Source of the DNA: an uncultured Gammaproteobacteria bacterium
Lineage (GTDB): Bacteria; Pseudomonadota; Gammaproteobacteria; Pseudomonadales; Ketobacteraceae
Reading direction: 5' to 3'
Length of the DNA stretch: 61,905 bases
NCBI GenBank assembly: GCA_913063495.1
Contig: CAJXXT010000004.1
Span: 1 to 61,905 of the forward strand
Part shown: positions 9,218 to 16,565 of the stretch, in pieces
Numbering within the stretch: position 1 is the first letter of the stretch
How the letters are laid out: every line of letters begins with the position of its first letter
Translations under genes and position numbers: made by a program
Notes under the pieces: model-generated
What the model was told of the DNA's origin: nothing
The model's input: the letters and a program-made list of their open reading frames with translations, nothing else
Databases searched by the model: none

Positions 9218-10018
9218 GGATATTGTCAACTTAACCTGATCTAAGCGCAAAAACCTTGGATGTATTGGGCTTAGTTGTTTATCACCAAATTTGGGGCACA
9301 AGTAATTTGTGTCCATTGCTCAAATGCACGCTCTCTGATTTCACGATAGTGCCTAGCTTTGAGCAAATGACGCTGTTGACGAAAGTGATCATTTATCACT
9401 CCATGACCAGCTAAGAAACGTTGCGCTTGAGCAATGGACTTAAATTGTCTCATCTGCCTTTGTTGTTGACGCGTCTTTTGATGTGATACTTCGGCGATGT
9501 TGTTTTTGTATTGTTCAGTAATATGTGGAGTATTTGACCCTATGTCGCGTAACGCGGCTTTGTAACTTGCGAGCTTATCCGTAACGATTTTACGTGGTTG
9601 TTGCCAATGGTTTTTAAAGAGTTTCTTGAAGAATTTGATAGCAGCCATTTTATCGCGCCGATTAGTTACAAGCACGTCTAGCTCATTACCTTCCTGGCCT
9701 ACCGCTCTCCACAAGCATCGGAATTTACCGTTAATCTTGATGAATACTTCATCGAGAAACCACTCATCACCAAGTGAACCCAGCTTCTTTTTCAGGGATT
9801 TAGCAAAGGTTGATGTGAATTTCAGACACCATTGTCGAATTGATTCGTAAGATACTACAATACACCTGCACGCTAGAATTTCTTCAATATCTCTGAAGCT
9901 CAGTGTGAATCTGTGATACAGCCAGATAGCGTGGCTGATAATCTGCTGAGGGTAACGGAAGCGTTTGTATGTATTCATGGGGCGCGGAGTATACATGAAT
10001 GACTAAGTTGACAGTACT
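9218..10018 (-). mobile_element. Complete IS6-family insertion sequence (IS-B)
   Basis: About 800 bp, ending in TTGTCAACTTA (9224-9234) and its inverted match TAAGTTGACAGTACT (10004-10018), with one uninterrupted transposase between. Size and gene content fit IS6. No clear 8-bp target duplication is seen, which suggests recombination after insertion or arrival by cointegration. A copy of both ends with no transposase lies at 19974-20062. Confidence 0.8.
9271..9978 (-). CDS. IS6-family DDE transposase of IS-B
   Basis: Full-length transposase of about 235 residues, apparently intact. It has an N-terminal HTH-like region (YPQQIISHAIWLYHRFTLSF, RDIEEILA, VVSYESIRQW). The catalytic triad appears as Asp in FLDEVFIKING, Asp in IVTDKLASYK and Glu in AEVSHQKTRQ. 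The WRAVGQEG strand and the basic C-terminus (RQQRHLLKARHYR) also match the family. The ATG at 9978 gives the usual family N-terminus; an ATG at 9996 adds six residues. It is the only transposase in the window that could act, and it could mobilise the related end fragments in trans. Confidence 0.92.
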   Translation of the reverse strand: MNTYKRFRYPQQIISHAIWLYHRFTLSFRDIEEILACRCIVVSYESIRQWCLKFTSTFAKSLKKKLGSLGDEWFLDEVFIKINGKFRCLWRAVGQEGNELDVLVTNRRDKMAAIKFFKKLFKNHWQQPRKIVTDKLASYKAALRDIGSNTPHITEQYKNNIAEVSHQKTRQQQRQMRQFKSIAQAQRFLAGHGVINDHFRQQRHLLKARHYREIRERAFEQWTQITCAPNLVINN

Positions 10019-10140
10019 AATGTTACGATAGCTCAGCGCATAAGAACAGTACCAGCGAACGCACTGAAGGATGATGCGTTTCGGTGTGTGACGGCCTTTG
10101 AAGGTGATCGTAAATCGCTCAGCATGATAGATTTGTGAAG
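10019..10140 (-). pseudogene. IS-A transposase N-terminal fragment, second copy
   Basis: On the minus strand this reads TFKGRHTPKRIILQCVRWY then CSYALSYRNI, the IS6 N-terminus. It breaks at the codon where the IS-B end (AGTACTGTCAACTTA) begins. The IS-A terminal repeat at 10173-10186 is about 35 bp upstream. It shares GGCCGTCACACACCGAAAC with the 3' end of the kinase gene at 20079-20097. Confidence 0.85.
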
Positions 10141-10238
10141 TATTATTCTACCATGCGATGAGATCGCTTCACTGGACGCGACACAATCACAAATCCTAGG
10201 TACCTATCAATAAACACCTAGGTTTGGTGTACATATTC

Positions 10239-10856
10239 TTATCCACCAAATTTCTTAATAAGATCACTTACGCTACTACCGCCAGAACCTTTCGCTTTAT
10301 ACATCATGCTATAGGTTGCTGCCCTTGGATCGTCCCACTTAAAAACGCTATTAAACTTGTCGATAGCCATTTCTAAGTCGGCACCTTTGGTGGGACAATG
10401 ATAAATAACAGTATTTGTAGATATTTTCGATCCAACAAGCACTATTATATGACCACCCACTAGATTACCAGCTTGGTTTCTAAAACCACGTCGCACAAAA
10501 CAAGGGCCGTGCTGCTTCAGTATTTTTGCAAGATCTATACAGGTCCATTTCTTTAAAGGCGGTAGAGGTACGGTTTCTAAGCCTTCATTCTTTTTTAGTT
10601 CATCATAACGGGCACCAATTGGTTCCGCAGCGATGGCTCTATGGTTTGTCAATGCTCCCTGCTGGTTCCTCATTCGTTTAACTATGGTGTACTGTGCAGG
10701 AACCCCAAGTCTTGGGCCAGGCGCTTGATAGTATGCAAGCATGCATACACCAGCATACCAACACCCTGTAGTGTCATTAAAGTAATTCCCCCCAGCATGC
10801 GCCCCCACTTTCATTTGTGTTACAAACGGTACTTCTAGGTGAATATCGGCAGCCAT
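10239..10856 (-). CDS. Papain-like cysteine protease (C39/C70-like), possible effector
   Basis: A 205-residue protein with the layout of a papain-fold peptidase. The catalytic Cys sits in TTGCWYAGVCMLAYY (about residues 30-44), the catalytic His in GGHIIVLVG (about 133-141), and an acidic/Asn region follows (YHCPTKGADLEMAID). The N-terminus HLEVPFVTQ resembles AvrRpt2-type and C39-like peptidases. There is no signal peptide or membrane segment, so it is cytoplasmic or exported by a specialised system. The C-terminus is Gly/Ser-rich (GSGGSSVSDLIKKFGG). Ribosome site GGGAG. It stands alone between an IS cluster and a hairpin. An effector or toxin role is inference; no immunity gene is evident. 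Confidence 0.7.
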   Translation of the reverse strand: MAADIHLEVPFVTQMKVGAHAGGNYFNDTTGCWYAGVCMLAYYQAPGPRLGVPAQYTIVKRMRNQQGALTNHRAIAAEPIGARYDELKKNEGLETVPLPPLKKWTCIDLAKILKQHGPCFVRRGFRNQAGNLVGGHIIVLVGSKISTNTVIYHCPTKGADLEMAIDKFNSVFKWDDPRAATYSMMYKAKGSGGSSVSDLIKKFGG

Positions 10857-10989
10857 ATTTTTCTCCCAAAAATTGTTATGACCTTACATATTTAAAATTA
10901 ACCCCTACACCTCCAGACGTTCAGAGAAAATGCAAGAGCGGTAATGCTATGGGTACTTTTTAAGTTTTATTTTTCATAAGGCCTATGAT

Positions 10990-11030
10990 GTATAAATAAG
11001 CCACGCGCCTGCGCGATGACTTATTTATAC
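10990..11030 (-). terminator. Long hairpin downstream of the LysR gene
   Basis: GTATAAATAAG and CTTATTTATAC form a perfect 11-bp outer stem. Inside, CA pairs with TG and CGCGC with GCGCG around a 2-base loop, giving about 19 pairs with one bulge. It lies 105 bp beyond the stop of the leftward LysR gene. It lacks a long U-tract, so it could be a terminator or an RNA-stabilising structure. Confidence 0.6.
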
Positions 11031-11134
11031 ACTAAAATCACTTTATTGACAGCAGATTTCCCCTGGAAAAAATTTGCAACAGAACCGAAAATATTTCACC
11101 TGATAAAACCGAACAACAATTAAACTCATTTGTT

Positions 11135-12013
11135 CTACACGAAGATATTATTCAACCAGCGACGTATGGCTGTTATTTCTGGAGTATCAATAATGTTTTC
11201 ACGACAAATAAAGTGTAGTTTTATACCTAATTCAAGCTCAACAGAAAAAGGAGCAACCAGCCTATGCTGGTCAACACGATTGGCAATGTAACGCACATCC
11301 ATTAACGCAAAGCCCAGCCCATCTTCCGCCGCTTGAATCGAAGCTTGGATTGAGTTAAACCATAGATCACTTTGTTTAGCTTTTAATGGGTAGTCGTATT
11401 GTTCTGCCAAATTAAACCAATCTTTTTCTCGGAAGGAATTATGAATAAGTGGATAATTAAGGGCGTCCTCAAAACATGTGATCCTATTCTCTTCAAGGAA
11501 ACTCGGGGCACAAACTGCGGTACCTGTAATGGAGGTAAGTTCATCACAGGTAACACCCGGTAACGTGACCGGTTCAATTTGTAGGGCAATATCCGCATCG
11601 GTTGTTGCGAAATTTGCACTTTTTGTTGATGTCTCGATTTTCAATTCAATATCAGGAAAGCTTTCCTTGAATAGCTTAAGTGATGGCATAATTAATTCAG
11701 TAGCTAAAAATGGAATAGTATGCAGATGTAGCGTATTGGAGATTGGTTGGGTTAGGTCATTGGTTGCAGAGAGAATGATGGATAACGCATCGTTAATGGC
11801 ATAAAAGTATTCTTTACCGTTTTTAGTTAAGGATATTTTTCGATTATTGCGAGTGAATAGGTCAATCCCAAGTTGTTGTTCTAGGGTTTTCACTTGATGA
11901 CTTATTGCAGAAGGGGTAACAAATAACTCGTTGGCAGCGGATTTGAAACTTAGATGACGTGCTGCGGCTTCAAAAGAACGAAGTACTTGTAAAGACGGTA
12001 AGTGATAAAACAT
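11135..12013 (-). CDS. LysR-family regulator, GcvA-like
   Basis: A 292-residue LTTR. Winged HTH in residues 1-65 (LPSLQVLRSFEAAARHLSFK, AANELFVTPSAISHQVKTLE), linker helix, then a type 2 periplasmic-binding effector domain (from about 90, TLHLHTIPFLATELIMPSL, to the end). The effector domain resembles GcvA and other regulators of amino acid or aromatic metabolism. No target gene is adjacent: IS-derived DNA lies upstream and the hairpin at 10990 downstream. It is a paralogue of the two LysR genes at 15596 and 16566. The ligand cannot be told from sequence. Confidence 0.9.
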   Translation of the reverse strand: MFYHLPSLQVLRSFEAAARHLSFKSAANELFVTPSAISHQVKTLEQQLGIDLFTRNNRKISLTKNGKEYFYAINDALSIILSATNDLTQPISNTLHLHTIPFLATELIMPSLKLFKESFPDIELKIETSTKSANFATTDADIALQIEPVTLPGVTCDELTSITGTAVCAPSFLEENRITCFEDALNYPLIHNSFREKDWFNLAEQYDYPLKAKQSDLWFNSIQASIQAAEDGLGFALMDVRYIANRVDQHRLVAPFSVELELGIKLHFICRENIIDTPEITAIRRWLNNIFV

Positions 12014-12393
12014 AAGTGCTACTCGTGGCCTGTAATACTAGTGGAATCTGGATAGAGGGACTCTTAACGAAGCCACACCGCAGGGCATACGGATCACGTA
12101 CCACAGCGGTTCAAACACTCTTATTCATCTTGCTGCCAGCTCTGGCAGAGTCACATCTCAAAGCCTATCAAACTGAGCAACCAATGGTCTTAACTATTAT
12201 TCAAATTCATCAGATGAAATAATTTCAACTGACCCTTCGCAATTTTTCGTTTGTAACTCCCTGCACGAAAAACATAAGCTTATGCATATTCTACCTATTT
12301 TAAAAATCCAAAGCATTAGAGAAAGAATACGCCATTCGATTGAATGAATACCCTGCTAACGCGCATGCTGTCATAATTTCGAGGAATTATATT
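12014..12393. other. Gene-free stretch with IS-A 5'-end relic
   Basis: Mostly non-coding. At 12161-12183 CCTATCAAACTGAGC followed by ATG closely matches the start of the IS-A transposase at 8923, so a decayed IS-A head is probably present. It runs straight into the inverted arm at 12209-12257. No promoter is confidently seen for the small gene at 12394. Confidence 0.5.
12209..12257 (+). repeat. Left arm of a 49-bp inverted repeat enclosing two genes
   Basis: This 49-base segment is the reverse complement of 13906-13954 with 45 of 49 positions matching. The arms enclose a small membrane protein, an NTF2-like protein and a LuxR regulator (about 1.75 kb in total). IS-A relics lie just outside both arms. 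Confidence 0.85.
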
Positions 12394-12597
12394 ATGCAAG
12401 ATTTGGTTATGACCTCTGATTTCTGGATATTCCTTTTTGGCGTCGTTCTACTTGGCTTATTGCGACACCAAAGAGAAGTAAAACCGAACCTCATGAAAAC
12501 GGTTACTAATCGGATTGATGAAGAGTCAGATATACAGATCGATGATAGCAATTACGGCGCTACCACACCGGCCGATACCTTCACGGAATTTCATTAA
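12394..12597 (+). CDS. Small membrane protein
   Basis: A 67-residue protein. The start is set at 12394, where GAGG precedes the ATG; a frame extension to 12340 lacks a ribosome site. One transmembrane helix (FWIFLFGVVLLGLL) is followed by a basic then acidic tail. No family is recognised. It lies 46 bp before the NTF2-like gene on the same strand, inside the inverted-repeat segment. Confidence 0.45.
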   Translation: MQDLVMTSDFWIFLFGVVLLGLLRHQREVKPNLMKTVTNRIDEESDIQIDDSNYGATTPADTFTEFH

Positions 12598-12643
12598 AAG
12601 TAAGCATTTACACATTAACTTGCCAGCGGCATTGGAAAAAGAT

Positions 12644-13087
12644 ATGAATCGTGATCAAATTAAGCAGGTATTACAAGACTATTACAGCGCTTTTAATAAG
12701 ATGGATGAGGAGAAAATCCTTGCCGTCTTCGATCCGAATTGCGACTTTATCGATCTCACCATGGGTCGAAATATGAAAGGGACTGAAGAGCTATCAGCAT
12801 TTATCGCTGAAACATGGCGCTTGAGTCCATACTTTAATATTGAGCCACAAGAAATCTTGATCGACGGTGAGAGTGCTGCTGTGCGATTGATCATGTCTGG
12901 TAGTGCGAAAGTAGACAAAAATGGACAACCTCATTCTGGAAACATTTGGAAAATACCCTCTACATCGTTTATCAAATTTCGAAATGGAGTAATTTATTGG
13001 AAAGCTGATTGCTGGAACATGCTTTCAATTCCAAAACAGATTGGATGGCGAAAATCGATTATTAATATAATTCGATCTAATCGTTGA
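12644..13087 (+). CDS. SnoaL/NTF2-like protein
   Basis: A 147-residue protein of the SnoaL-like polyketide cyclase/NTF2 superfamily: DYYSAFNKMDEEKILAVFDP, then CDFIDLTMGRNMKGTEELSAF and a C-terminal beta-sheet with FIKFRNGVIYWKADCWNM. These folds are small cone-shaped pockets used as isomerases, hydrolases or ligand-binding proteins; the substrate cannot be inferred. The start chosen is the ATG at 12644 after GGAAAAAG; a longer frame reaches 12515 but overlaps the preceding gene. The gene converges with the LuxR regulator at 13140 and shares its inverted-repeat enclosure. Confidence 0.8.
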   Translation: MNRDQIKQVLQDYYSAFNKMDEEKILAVFDPNCDFIDLTMGRNMKGTEELSAFIAETWRLSPYFNIEPQEILIDGESAAVRLIMSGSAKVDKNGQPHSGNIWKIPSTSFIKFRNGVIYWKADCWNMLSIPKQIGWRKSIINIIRSNR

Positions 13088-13139
13088 AGTAAGTGGTTGC
13101 GTCTAAACCAATTTCCTTTAGCACTGTGTAAGATATGAA

Positions 13140-13778
13140 TTATATTGCTATTAAACCCATTCTTATTGCTTCGATGGTTGCCTCCGCTCTGGTGTTGACA
13201 TTGAGCTTTAGGTAAATATCTTTGGTATAACCTCCCACCGTGTGAGGGCTGATGCCAAGCAACCTAGCTGCTTCCTTATGACTAATACCTTTTGCTATAA
13301 GTCTTAACACTTCCTTTTCTCTGGCGGTTAGAGTATCCACCTCTGTTGATTCAATTTCTTGGCGATTAATATAGCGCAGCATTCGTCTAACCAACGATGG
13401 CCAAAAGGGAACCACCCCATGTACTAACCCTTTAAACAATACTAATAGCCGTTCTTCTGACTGATCTTTTAATAGGTAGCCTTGTGCATCAGTTTTTAGT
13501 GCTGATAATAGATATTTGTTGCCGACAAGTATCGTGGTGACGGCCAAAGGCGTGCCAGGCGAAATTTGTTGAATCCTCTCAAGGATCTCCGCCCCACCGC
13601 CATCCGGAAAGCTTAAATCGTTCATTGCTAGCTCAAAAGAGTCATTATTTAGGGCGACCAAGGCTTCACTCTCGGTAAATTCAGAGGTAATTGACTCGGT
13701 GTCAAAGGCTCCATTTAGAAGGTTCTTCAGCCAGCCTTGCGTATCATCAAGGATCTCTATTAAAATAATACCCTTCAC
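13140..13778 (-). CDS. LuxR/NarL-family response regulator
   Basis: A 212-residue two-domain regulator. The receiver has the acidic pair DD (11-12), a phosphoacceptor Asp in AMNDLSFPDGG, Thr in AVTTI and Lys in LLKDQ. The C-terminal LuxR-type HTH covers TLTAREKEVLRLIAKG then HKEAARLLGISPHTVGGYTK. The key receiver residues appear present, so phosphorylation is plausible. No partner histidine kinase is adjacent. The start is GTG at 13778 behind an ideal GGAGG, but that ribosome site lies inside a 7-bp hairpin (13781-13799). Its target may be the NTF2-like gene that converges on it. Confidence 0.88.
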   Translation of the reverse strand: MKGIILIEILDDTQGWLKNLLNGAFDTESITSEFTESEALVALNNDSFELAMNDLSFPDGGGAEILERIQQISPGTPLAVTTILVGNKYLLSALKTDAQGYLLKDQSEERLLVLFKGLVHGVVPFWPSLVRRMLRYINRQEIESTEVDTLTAREKEVLRLIAKGISHKEAARLLGISPHTVGGYTKDIYLKLNVNTRAEATIEAIRMGLIAI

Positions 13779-13780
13779 TA

Positions 13781-13799
13781 CTGTCCTCCATTAGGACAG
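13781..13799 (-). promoter_or_regulatory. Hairpin masking the ribosome site of the LuxR regulator gene
   Basis: On the minus strand CTGTCCT and AGGACAG form a perfect 7-bp stem with a 5-base loop. The GGAGG Shine-Dalgarno of the GTG start lies in the loop and 3' arm, so folding would block initiation. It could be translational autoregulation or chance; an operator palindrome is the alternative. Confidence 0.5.
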
Positions 13800-13905
13800 G
13801 AAATGTACAAGCGGATTGATTCTAGCGTTATCATAGCTATTTCCTTTTCCTATATTTTTTCAAAATAGATGGTGTATCCATTAGCGTACATTTTCTGATC
13901 CGGGC

Positions 13906-13954
13906 GTTACAAACGAGAAATCTCGAAGGGTCAGCTGAAATTATTTCATCTGAT
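13906..13954 (-). repeat. Right arm of the 49-bp inverted repeat
   Basis: Mate of 12209-12257 (45 of 49 matching, inverted). It lies in a gene-free stretch (13779-14118) that otherwise holds only the IS-A end at 14012-14051. Confidence 0.85.
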
Positions 13955-14011
13955 TAATCCGGGTAATAGTTAGATTACAGTGAAAAGCAACAAGGCAGTT
14001 TTTGAGATATA

Positions 14012-14051
14012 ATTCTTCCATGCGATCAGATGGCTTCGCTGGATGTGACGA
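14012..14051 (-). repeat. IS-A terminal sequence, solo
   Basis: CCATGCGATCAGATGGCTTC followed by GCTGGATGTGACGA matches the IS-A end at 10147-10186 at most positions. No transposase sequence remains beside it. Related ends occur at 14921-14948 and 24918-24956. Confidence 0.7.
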
Positions 14052-14118
14052 AATCTATTAAACACAGTGGTGGTTGAATCATATTTAGAAAAACAATCGC
14101 GGTTTACTACTTAAAAAC

Positions 14119-14322
14119 ATGGAATTAACAATGGAAGAAATTCAAAAAGCAATTGGTGATGTATTTTTAGGCCAAGTTTCAAAAGCATACTTGATGTTTT
14201 CGGATGAGATGTGGGCGGCCGAGGGAGATGAGCAGGCAATAGAGGAGGCTGAAACGAAGTATGAAGCGAGTTTGTCTCATGCTAAAAATGTTCGTAACAG
14301 AGCCATCATGCTATCCGTCTAA
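14119..14322 (+). CDS. Small acidic helical protein
   Basis: A 67-residue, helix-rich, acidic reading frame (EEIQKAIGDVFLGQVSKAYL, EEAETKYEASLSHAKNVRNR) with amphipathic periodicity. The ribosome site is weak; an ATG at 14131 is slightly better placed. No homologue is recognised. It lies between IS ends, so it may be a passenger or a remnant. Confidence 0.4.
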   Translation: MELTMEEIQKAIGDVFLGQVSKAYLMFSDEMWAAEGDEQAIEEAETKYEASLSHAKNVRNRAIMLSV

Positions 14323-14406
14323 AATGCTGCTCTACGCTTCTTCAACAAAGCCATTGGCAGAAATGGTAAGCAAGGCTTAATCAATGGGTTAAGTTAACAG
14401 CACTAG
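14323..14406 (+). pseudogene. IS6 transposase C-terminal relic and IS-B-like end
   Basis: Starts with a sequence reading AALRFFNKAIGRNG, the same transposase segment as in the 4800 relic. It ends with GGGTTAAGTTAACAGCACT, an IS-B-like terminal sequence. Only about 85 bp survive. Confidence 0.65.
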
Positions 14407-14456
14407 CAAGAACTAGTATCACACCCTGAATTCGTAAATCCGATCAAGAGGTAAAA

Positions 14457-14720
14457 ATGAGCATTATAGATGTTTTTGGCCTACTAGTGCTGGCCGCAAT
14501 TGTCGTCGCGTTCCTGTCCTCATCCGCGGAAAAAGCTAGGGAATCGAAGCTTGTCCGTGAGGGTGCAATTCCTTCCTACACAGGATATAACGAGGATGAG
14601 ATCAAGAAACTGAAAGCAGACGGCTATAAGACGATCGCCATAAAGCGCATTCGACTCGGATATAAAGAGCCCAAGAGATGCAGTTTAAAGAAGGCCATGG
14701 AAGTGTATGACGCTATATAG
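14457..14720 (+). CDS. Small single-span membrane protein
   Basis: An 87-residue protein with a good ribosome site (AAGAGG, then ATG). One N-terminal transmembrane helix (IIDVFGLLVLAAIVVAFLSS) is followed by a basic cytoplasmic domain (EDEIKKLKADGYKTIAIKRI, RLGYKEPKRCSLKKAMEVYD). No known family. Its stop is 18 bp from the 3' end of the tRNA-Lys relic on the other strand. Confidence 0.6.
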   Translation: MSIIDVFGLLVLAAIVVAFLSSSAEKARESKLVREGAIPSYTGYNEDEIKKLKADGYKTIAIKRIRLGYKEPKRCSLKKAMEVYDAI

Positions 14721-14738
14721 CTGGATATGTCATTAAAA

Positions 14739-14814
14739 TGGAGCGGGATAAGGGGGTTGAACCTTCAGCCACCCAGTTAAAAGCCGGATGCTCTACCCGT
14801 TGAGCTATGAACGC
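14739..14814 (-). pseudogene. tRNA-Lys(UUU) relic
   Basis: On the minus strand the D-stem GCTC/GAGC, the anticodon arm TCCGG-CTTTTAA-CTGGG with UUU anticodon, and a T-arm with GAAGG and TTCAACC are recognisable, followed by TCCA. The 5' acceptor strand pairs with the 3' strand at only 3 of 7 positions, and the T-stem has a mismatch. It is therefore a degraded or recombined tRNA gene, not a working one. It could mark an old integration boundary. Confidence 0.65.
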
Positions 14815-14920
14815 GTGCACTTTTCTTTGGGCAATAAAAAACACCGGAAGGTTTTAGCCGTTAAGAGAAAACCAATGGTATTGCCTTACTTATCGACGAC
14901 TCACCAAGCCGACACCGATC

Positions 14921-14948
14921 CAAGATCGCCTCGCTGAATGCGACGAGA
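14921..14948 (-). repeat. Partial IS-A terminal sequence
   Basis: AAGATCGCCTCGCTGAATGC followed by GACGA is a diverged match to the last 25 bases of the IS-A end (GATCGCTTCACTGGACGC, then GACAC). The rest of 14815-15008 shows nothing else recognisable. Confidence 0.5.
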
Positions 14949-15008
14949 CCCGCAGTGTTCCGTACAAAACTGCAGCATCCCAAAACAGGCCTGACGAAAG
15001 GAAATAAA

Positions 15009-15425
15009 TTACGCTTGTTGGCTGACAATATTAATCAGTTCTATCCACATAAATAAGAGAACAATCCCCGATAATGTAAAACAGTACAGCCTATGTCTAG
15101 AATTATTGTAAGTCAGGTGAATCGACGAATGTACTATTCGCAATGTAACAAACACCCAGGCGAGCCCGACAATTAGAGGGCTCTCAATGCTTAGCATGAT
15201 AACCAACACTCCGAGAATGTAGAACAATATGGGCGCTTCTAGAAGGTTAGAATAATTCCTGCCAAATTTCTGAACATACTCAGGGGCATCGTAACCAGTC
15301 ATTAACTTGTAATACCGCGGGTCGACGTGTCCCTTTTTAATACTGATTAATCGGGACGCCCCTACACTAAAACCAACGACGAACGTTAATAACACCAAAA
15401 CAAATAATGGATAAATTATTGTCAT
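15009..15425 (-). CDS. MAPEG-family membrane protein
   Basis: A 138-residue, four-helix integral membrane protein of the MAPEG superfamily (membrane-associated proteins in eicosanoid and glutathione metabolism). Visible are helix 1 (IIYPLFVLVLLTFVVGFSVG), the conserved FGRNYSNLLEAPILFYILGV segment, and LRIVHSSIHLTYNNSRHRL, matching the family RxxHxxxH-type region. The start is the ATG at 15425 (AAGAGAA upstream), not the in-frame GTG-type start at 15479. Bacterial members conjugate or reduce lipid electrophiles with glutathione, but many are uncharacterised. It may relate to the epoxide-handling operon 2 kb away. Confidence 0.85.
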   Translation of the reverse strand: MTIIYPLFVLVLLTFVVGFSVGASRLISIKKGHVDPRYYKLMTGYDAPEYVQKFGRNYSNLLEAPILFYILGVLVIMLSIESPLIVGLAWVFVTLRIVHSSIHLTYNNSRHRLYCFTLSGIVLLFMWIELINIVSQQA

Positions 15426-15595
15426 GTTTAGATTCTCTTGAATGGATGATATTGAGCTACATGCCCAACCACTACACAATTAACCTGCTAACAACTTCAT
15501 TTTGAGCAGATAAAAAAGATATCCTAACAATAGTGACGCCACAAACCAGTAATTCTATACTATAGAAAAGAATACATTTGCTATAGGTAGTTTAC

Positions 15596-16537
15596 GTGCA
15601 ATATAGAAAAACACCCCCCATCCAATTTATCCCTATTTTTGAAGCGGCGGCGAGACATCTTAGCTTCAAAAAGGCAGCGCAGGAGTTGTGTGTCACAGCG
15701 CCCGCTGTGGGCCAGCAGGTTAAGGCGTTCGAACAATGGCTGGGGAAGCCGCTATTTCATCGTCATACTCGTCATCTGAGCCTCACATCTGAAGGGATAT
15801 ATTACGCGGAGGTTGCTAGAAATGTCGTGAAGGCGCATAGCCAAGGATATACAGACTACGCCCGCCGCTTCAACACGTCATCGTTGCACCTCAGCGCACC
15901 TCTGTTTGTCGCACAAGAACTGATAATGCCAAACTATCTACAATTCAAAAAGTACGTTCCTGATACGGAGCTACGCATTGAAGCTCGTATGTCTCACGTG
16001 GATTTTGATGCGGAGCCGATCGACGCAGCTATTCGGTTTGGATACGGGGACTGGCCAAACCTTGATTGCCGTCTGCTGTCCAAAGCCTCAGTTGCTCCGG
16101 TATGTAGCCAATCTTATGCTGAAAAGCATGAATTTACAGCGCTGGAAGAGCTTTACAAACACAGGCTGATTTATGCCGAGCCTTCTATGATGGATTGGGG
16201 AAAGCGCTTCTGGAATAAAGGTGTTACACAAGAGTACGACAATATTATATGTGACTCTTATTTGGCAGCATTAAAAGCAGCGTCTGATGGGTTGGGGGTT
16301 GCTCTCGGTATTTTCCCCACCGCCAATACATGGGTCAATAATAGCCGGCTTATATTGCCTTTTCCCGTACATATTGGTATTGAGATGGGCTATTGGATGG
16401 TAACTCCGAAATGCGAGGAAGATAAACCGGAAATCGATGCGTTATATTGTTGGTTACAGCAATTATTTGATGAGATTCCGGCGATAAACCTTCCTGTTTC
16501 GACGCTTGATATTGGGGTTTTACGCCCTCACACATAG
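15596..16537 (+). CDS. LysR-family regulator, GcvA-like
   Basis: A 313-residue LTTR starting at GTG 15596. HTH region FIPIFEAAARHLSFKKAAQE then LCVTAPAVGQQVKAFEQWLG; effector domain from about residue 90 (LHLSAPLFVAQELIMPNYLQ). It includes the FDAEPIDAAIRFGYGDWP segment shared with the regulator at 16566. The two genes converge, their stops 28 bp apart, and look like diverged duplicates. It is divergent from the MAPEG gene (about 170 bp between starts), so MAPEG could be its target. Confidence 0.9.
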   Translation: MQYRKTPPIQFIPIFEAAARHLSFKKAAQELCVTAPAVGQQVKAFEQWLGKPLFHRHTRHLSLTSEGIYYAEVARNVVKAHSQGYTDYARRFNTSSLHLSAPLFVAQELIMPNYLQFKKYVPDTELRIEARMSHVDFDAEPIDAAIRFGYGDWPNLDCRLLSKASVAPVCSQSYAEKHEFTALEELYKHRLIYAEPSMMDWGKRFWNKGVTQEYDNIICDSYLAALKAASDGLGVALGIFPTANTWVNNSRLILPFPVHIGIEMGYWMVTPKCEEDKPEIDALYCWLQQLFDEIPAINLPVSTLDIGVLRPHT

Positions 16538-16565
16538 TGCTTTTTCACTATATCATGAGCCTGAC

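Larger units (their letters stand above)
8867..10186. mobile_element. Nested IS6-family locus bounded by IS-A inverted ends
   Basis: The 14-base sequence TTGTGTCGCGTCCA at 8867-8880 returns as its exact reverse complement at 10173-10186. Partial identity continues about 30 bases inward. Both ends are the 5' end of the same insertion sequence (called IS-A here), each followed by IS-A transposase N-terminal sequence pointing inward. An intact second element (IS-B) lies between them. The locus is therefore two truncated IS-A copies in head-to-head orientation around IS-B, not one transposon. Confidence 0.75.

Noticed and set aside
8867..10186. A single 1.3-kb transposon with 14-bp terminal repeats
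   Set aside because: Both ends carry the same transposase N-terminus pointing inward, so they are two copies of one IS end, not the left and right ends of one element.
14739..14814. A functional tRNA-Lys
   Set aside because: Four of seven acceptor pairs fail and the T-stem has a mismatch.
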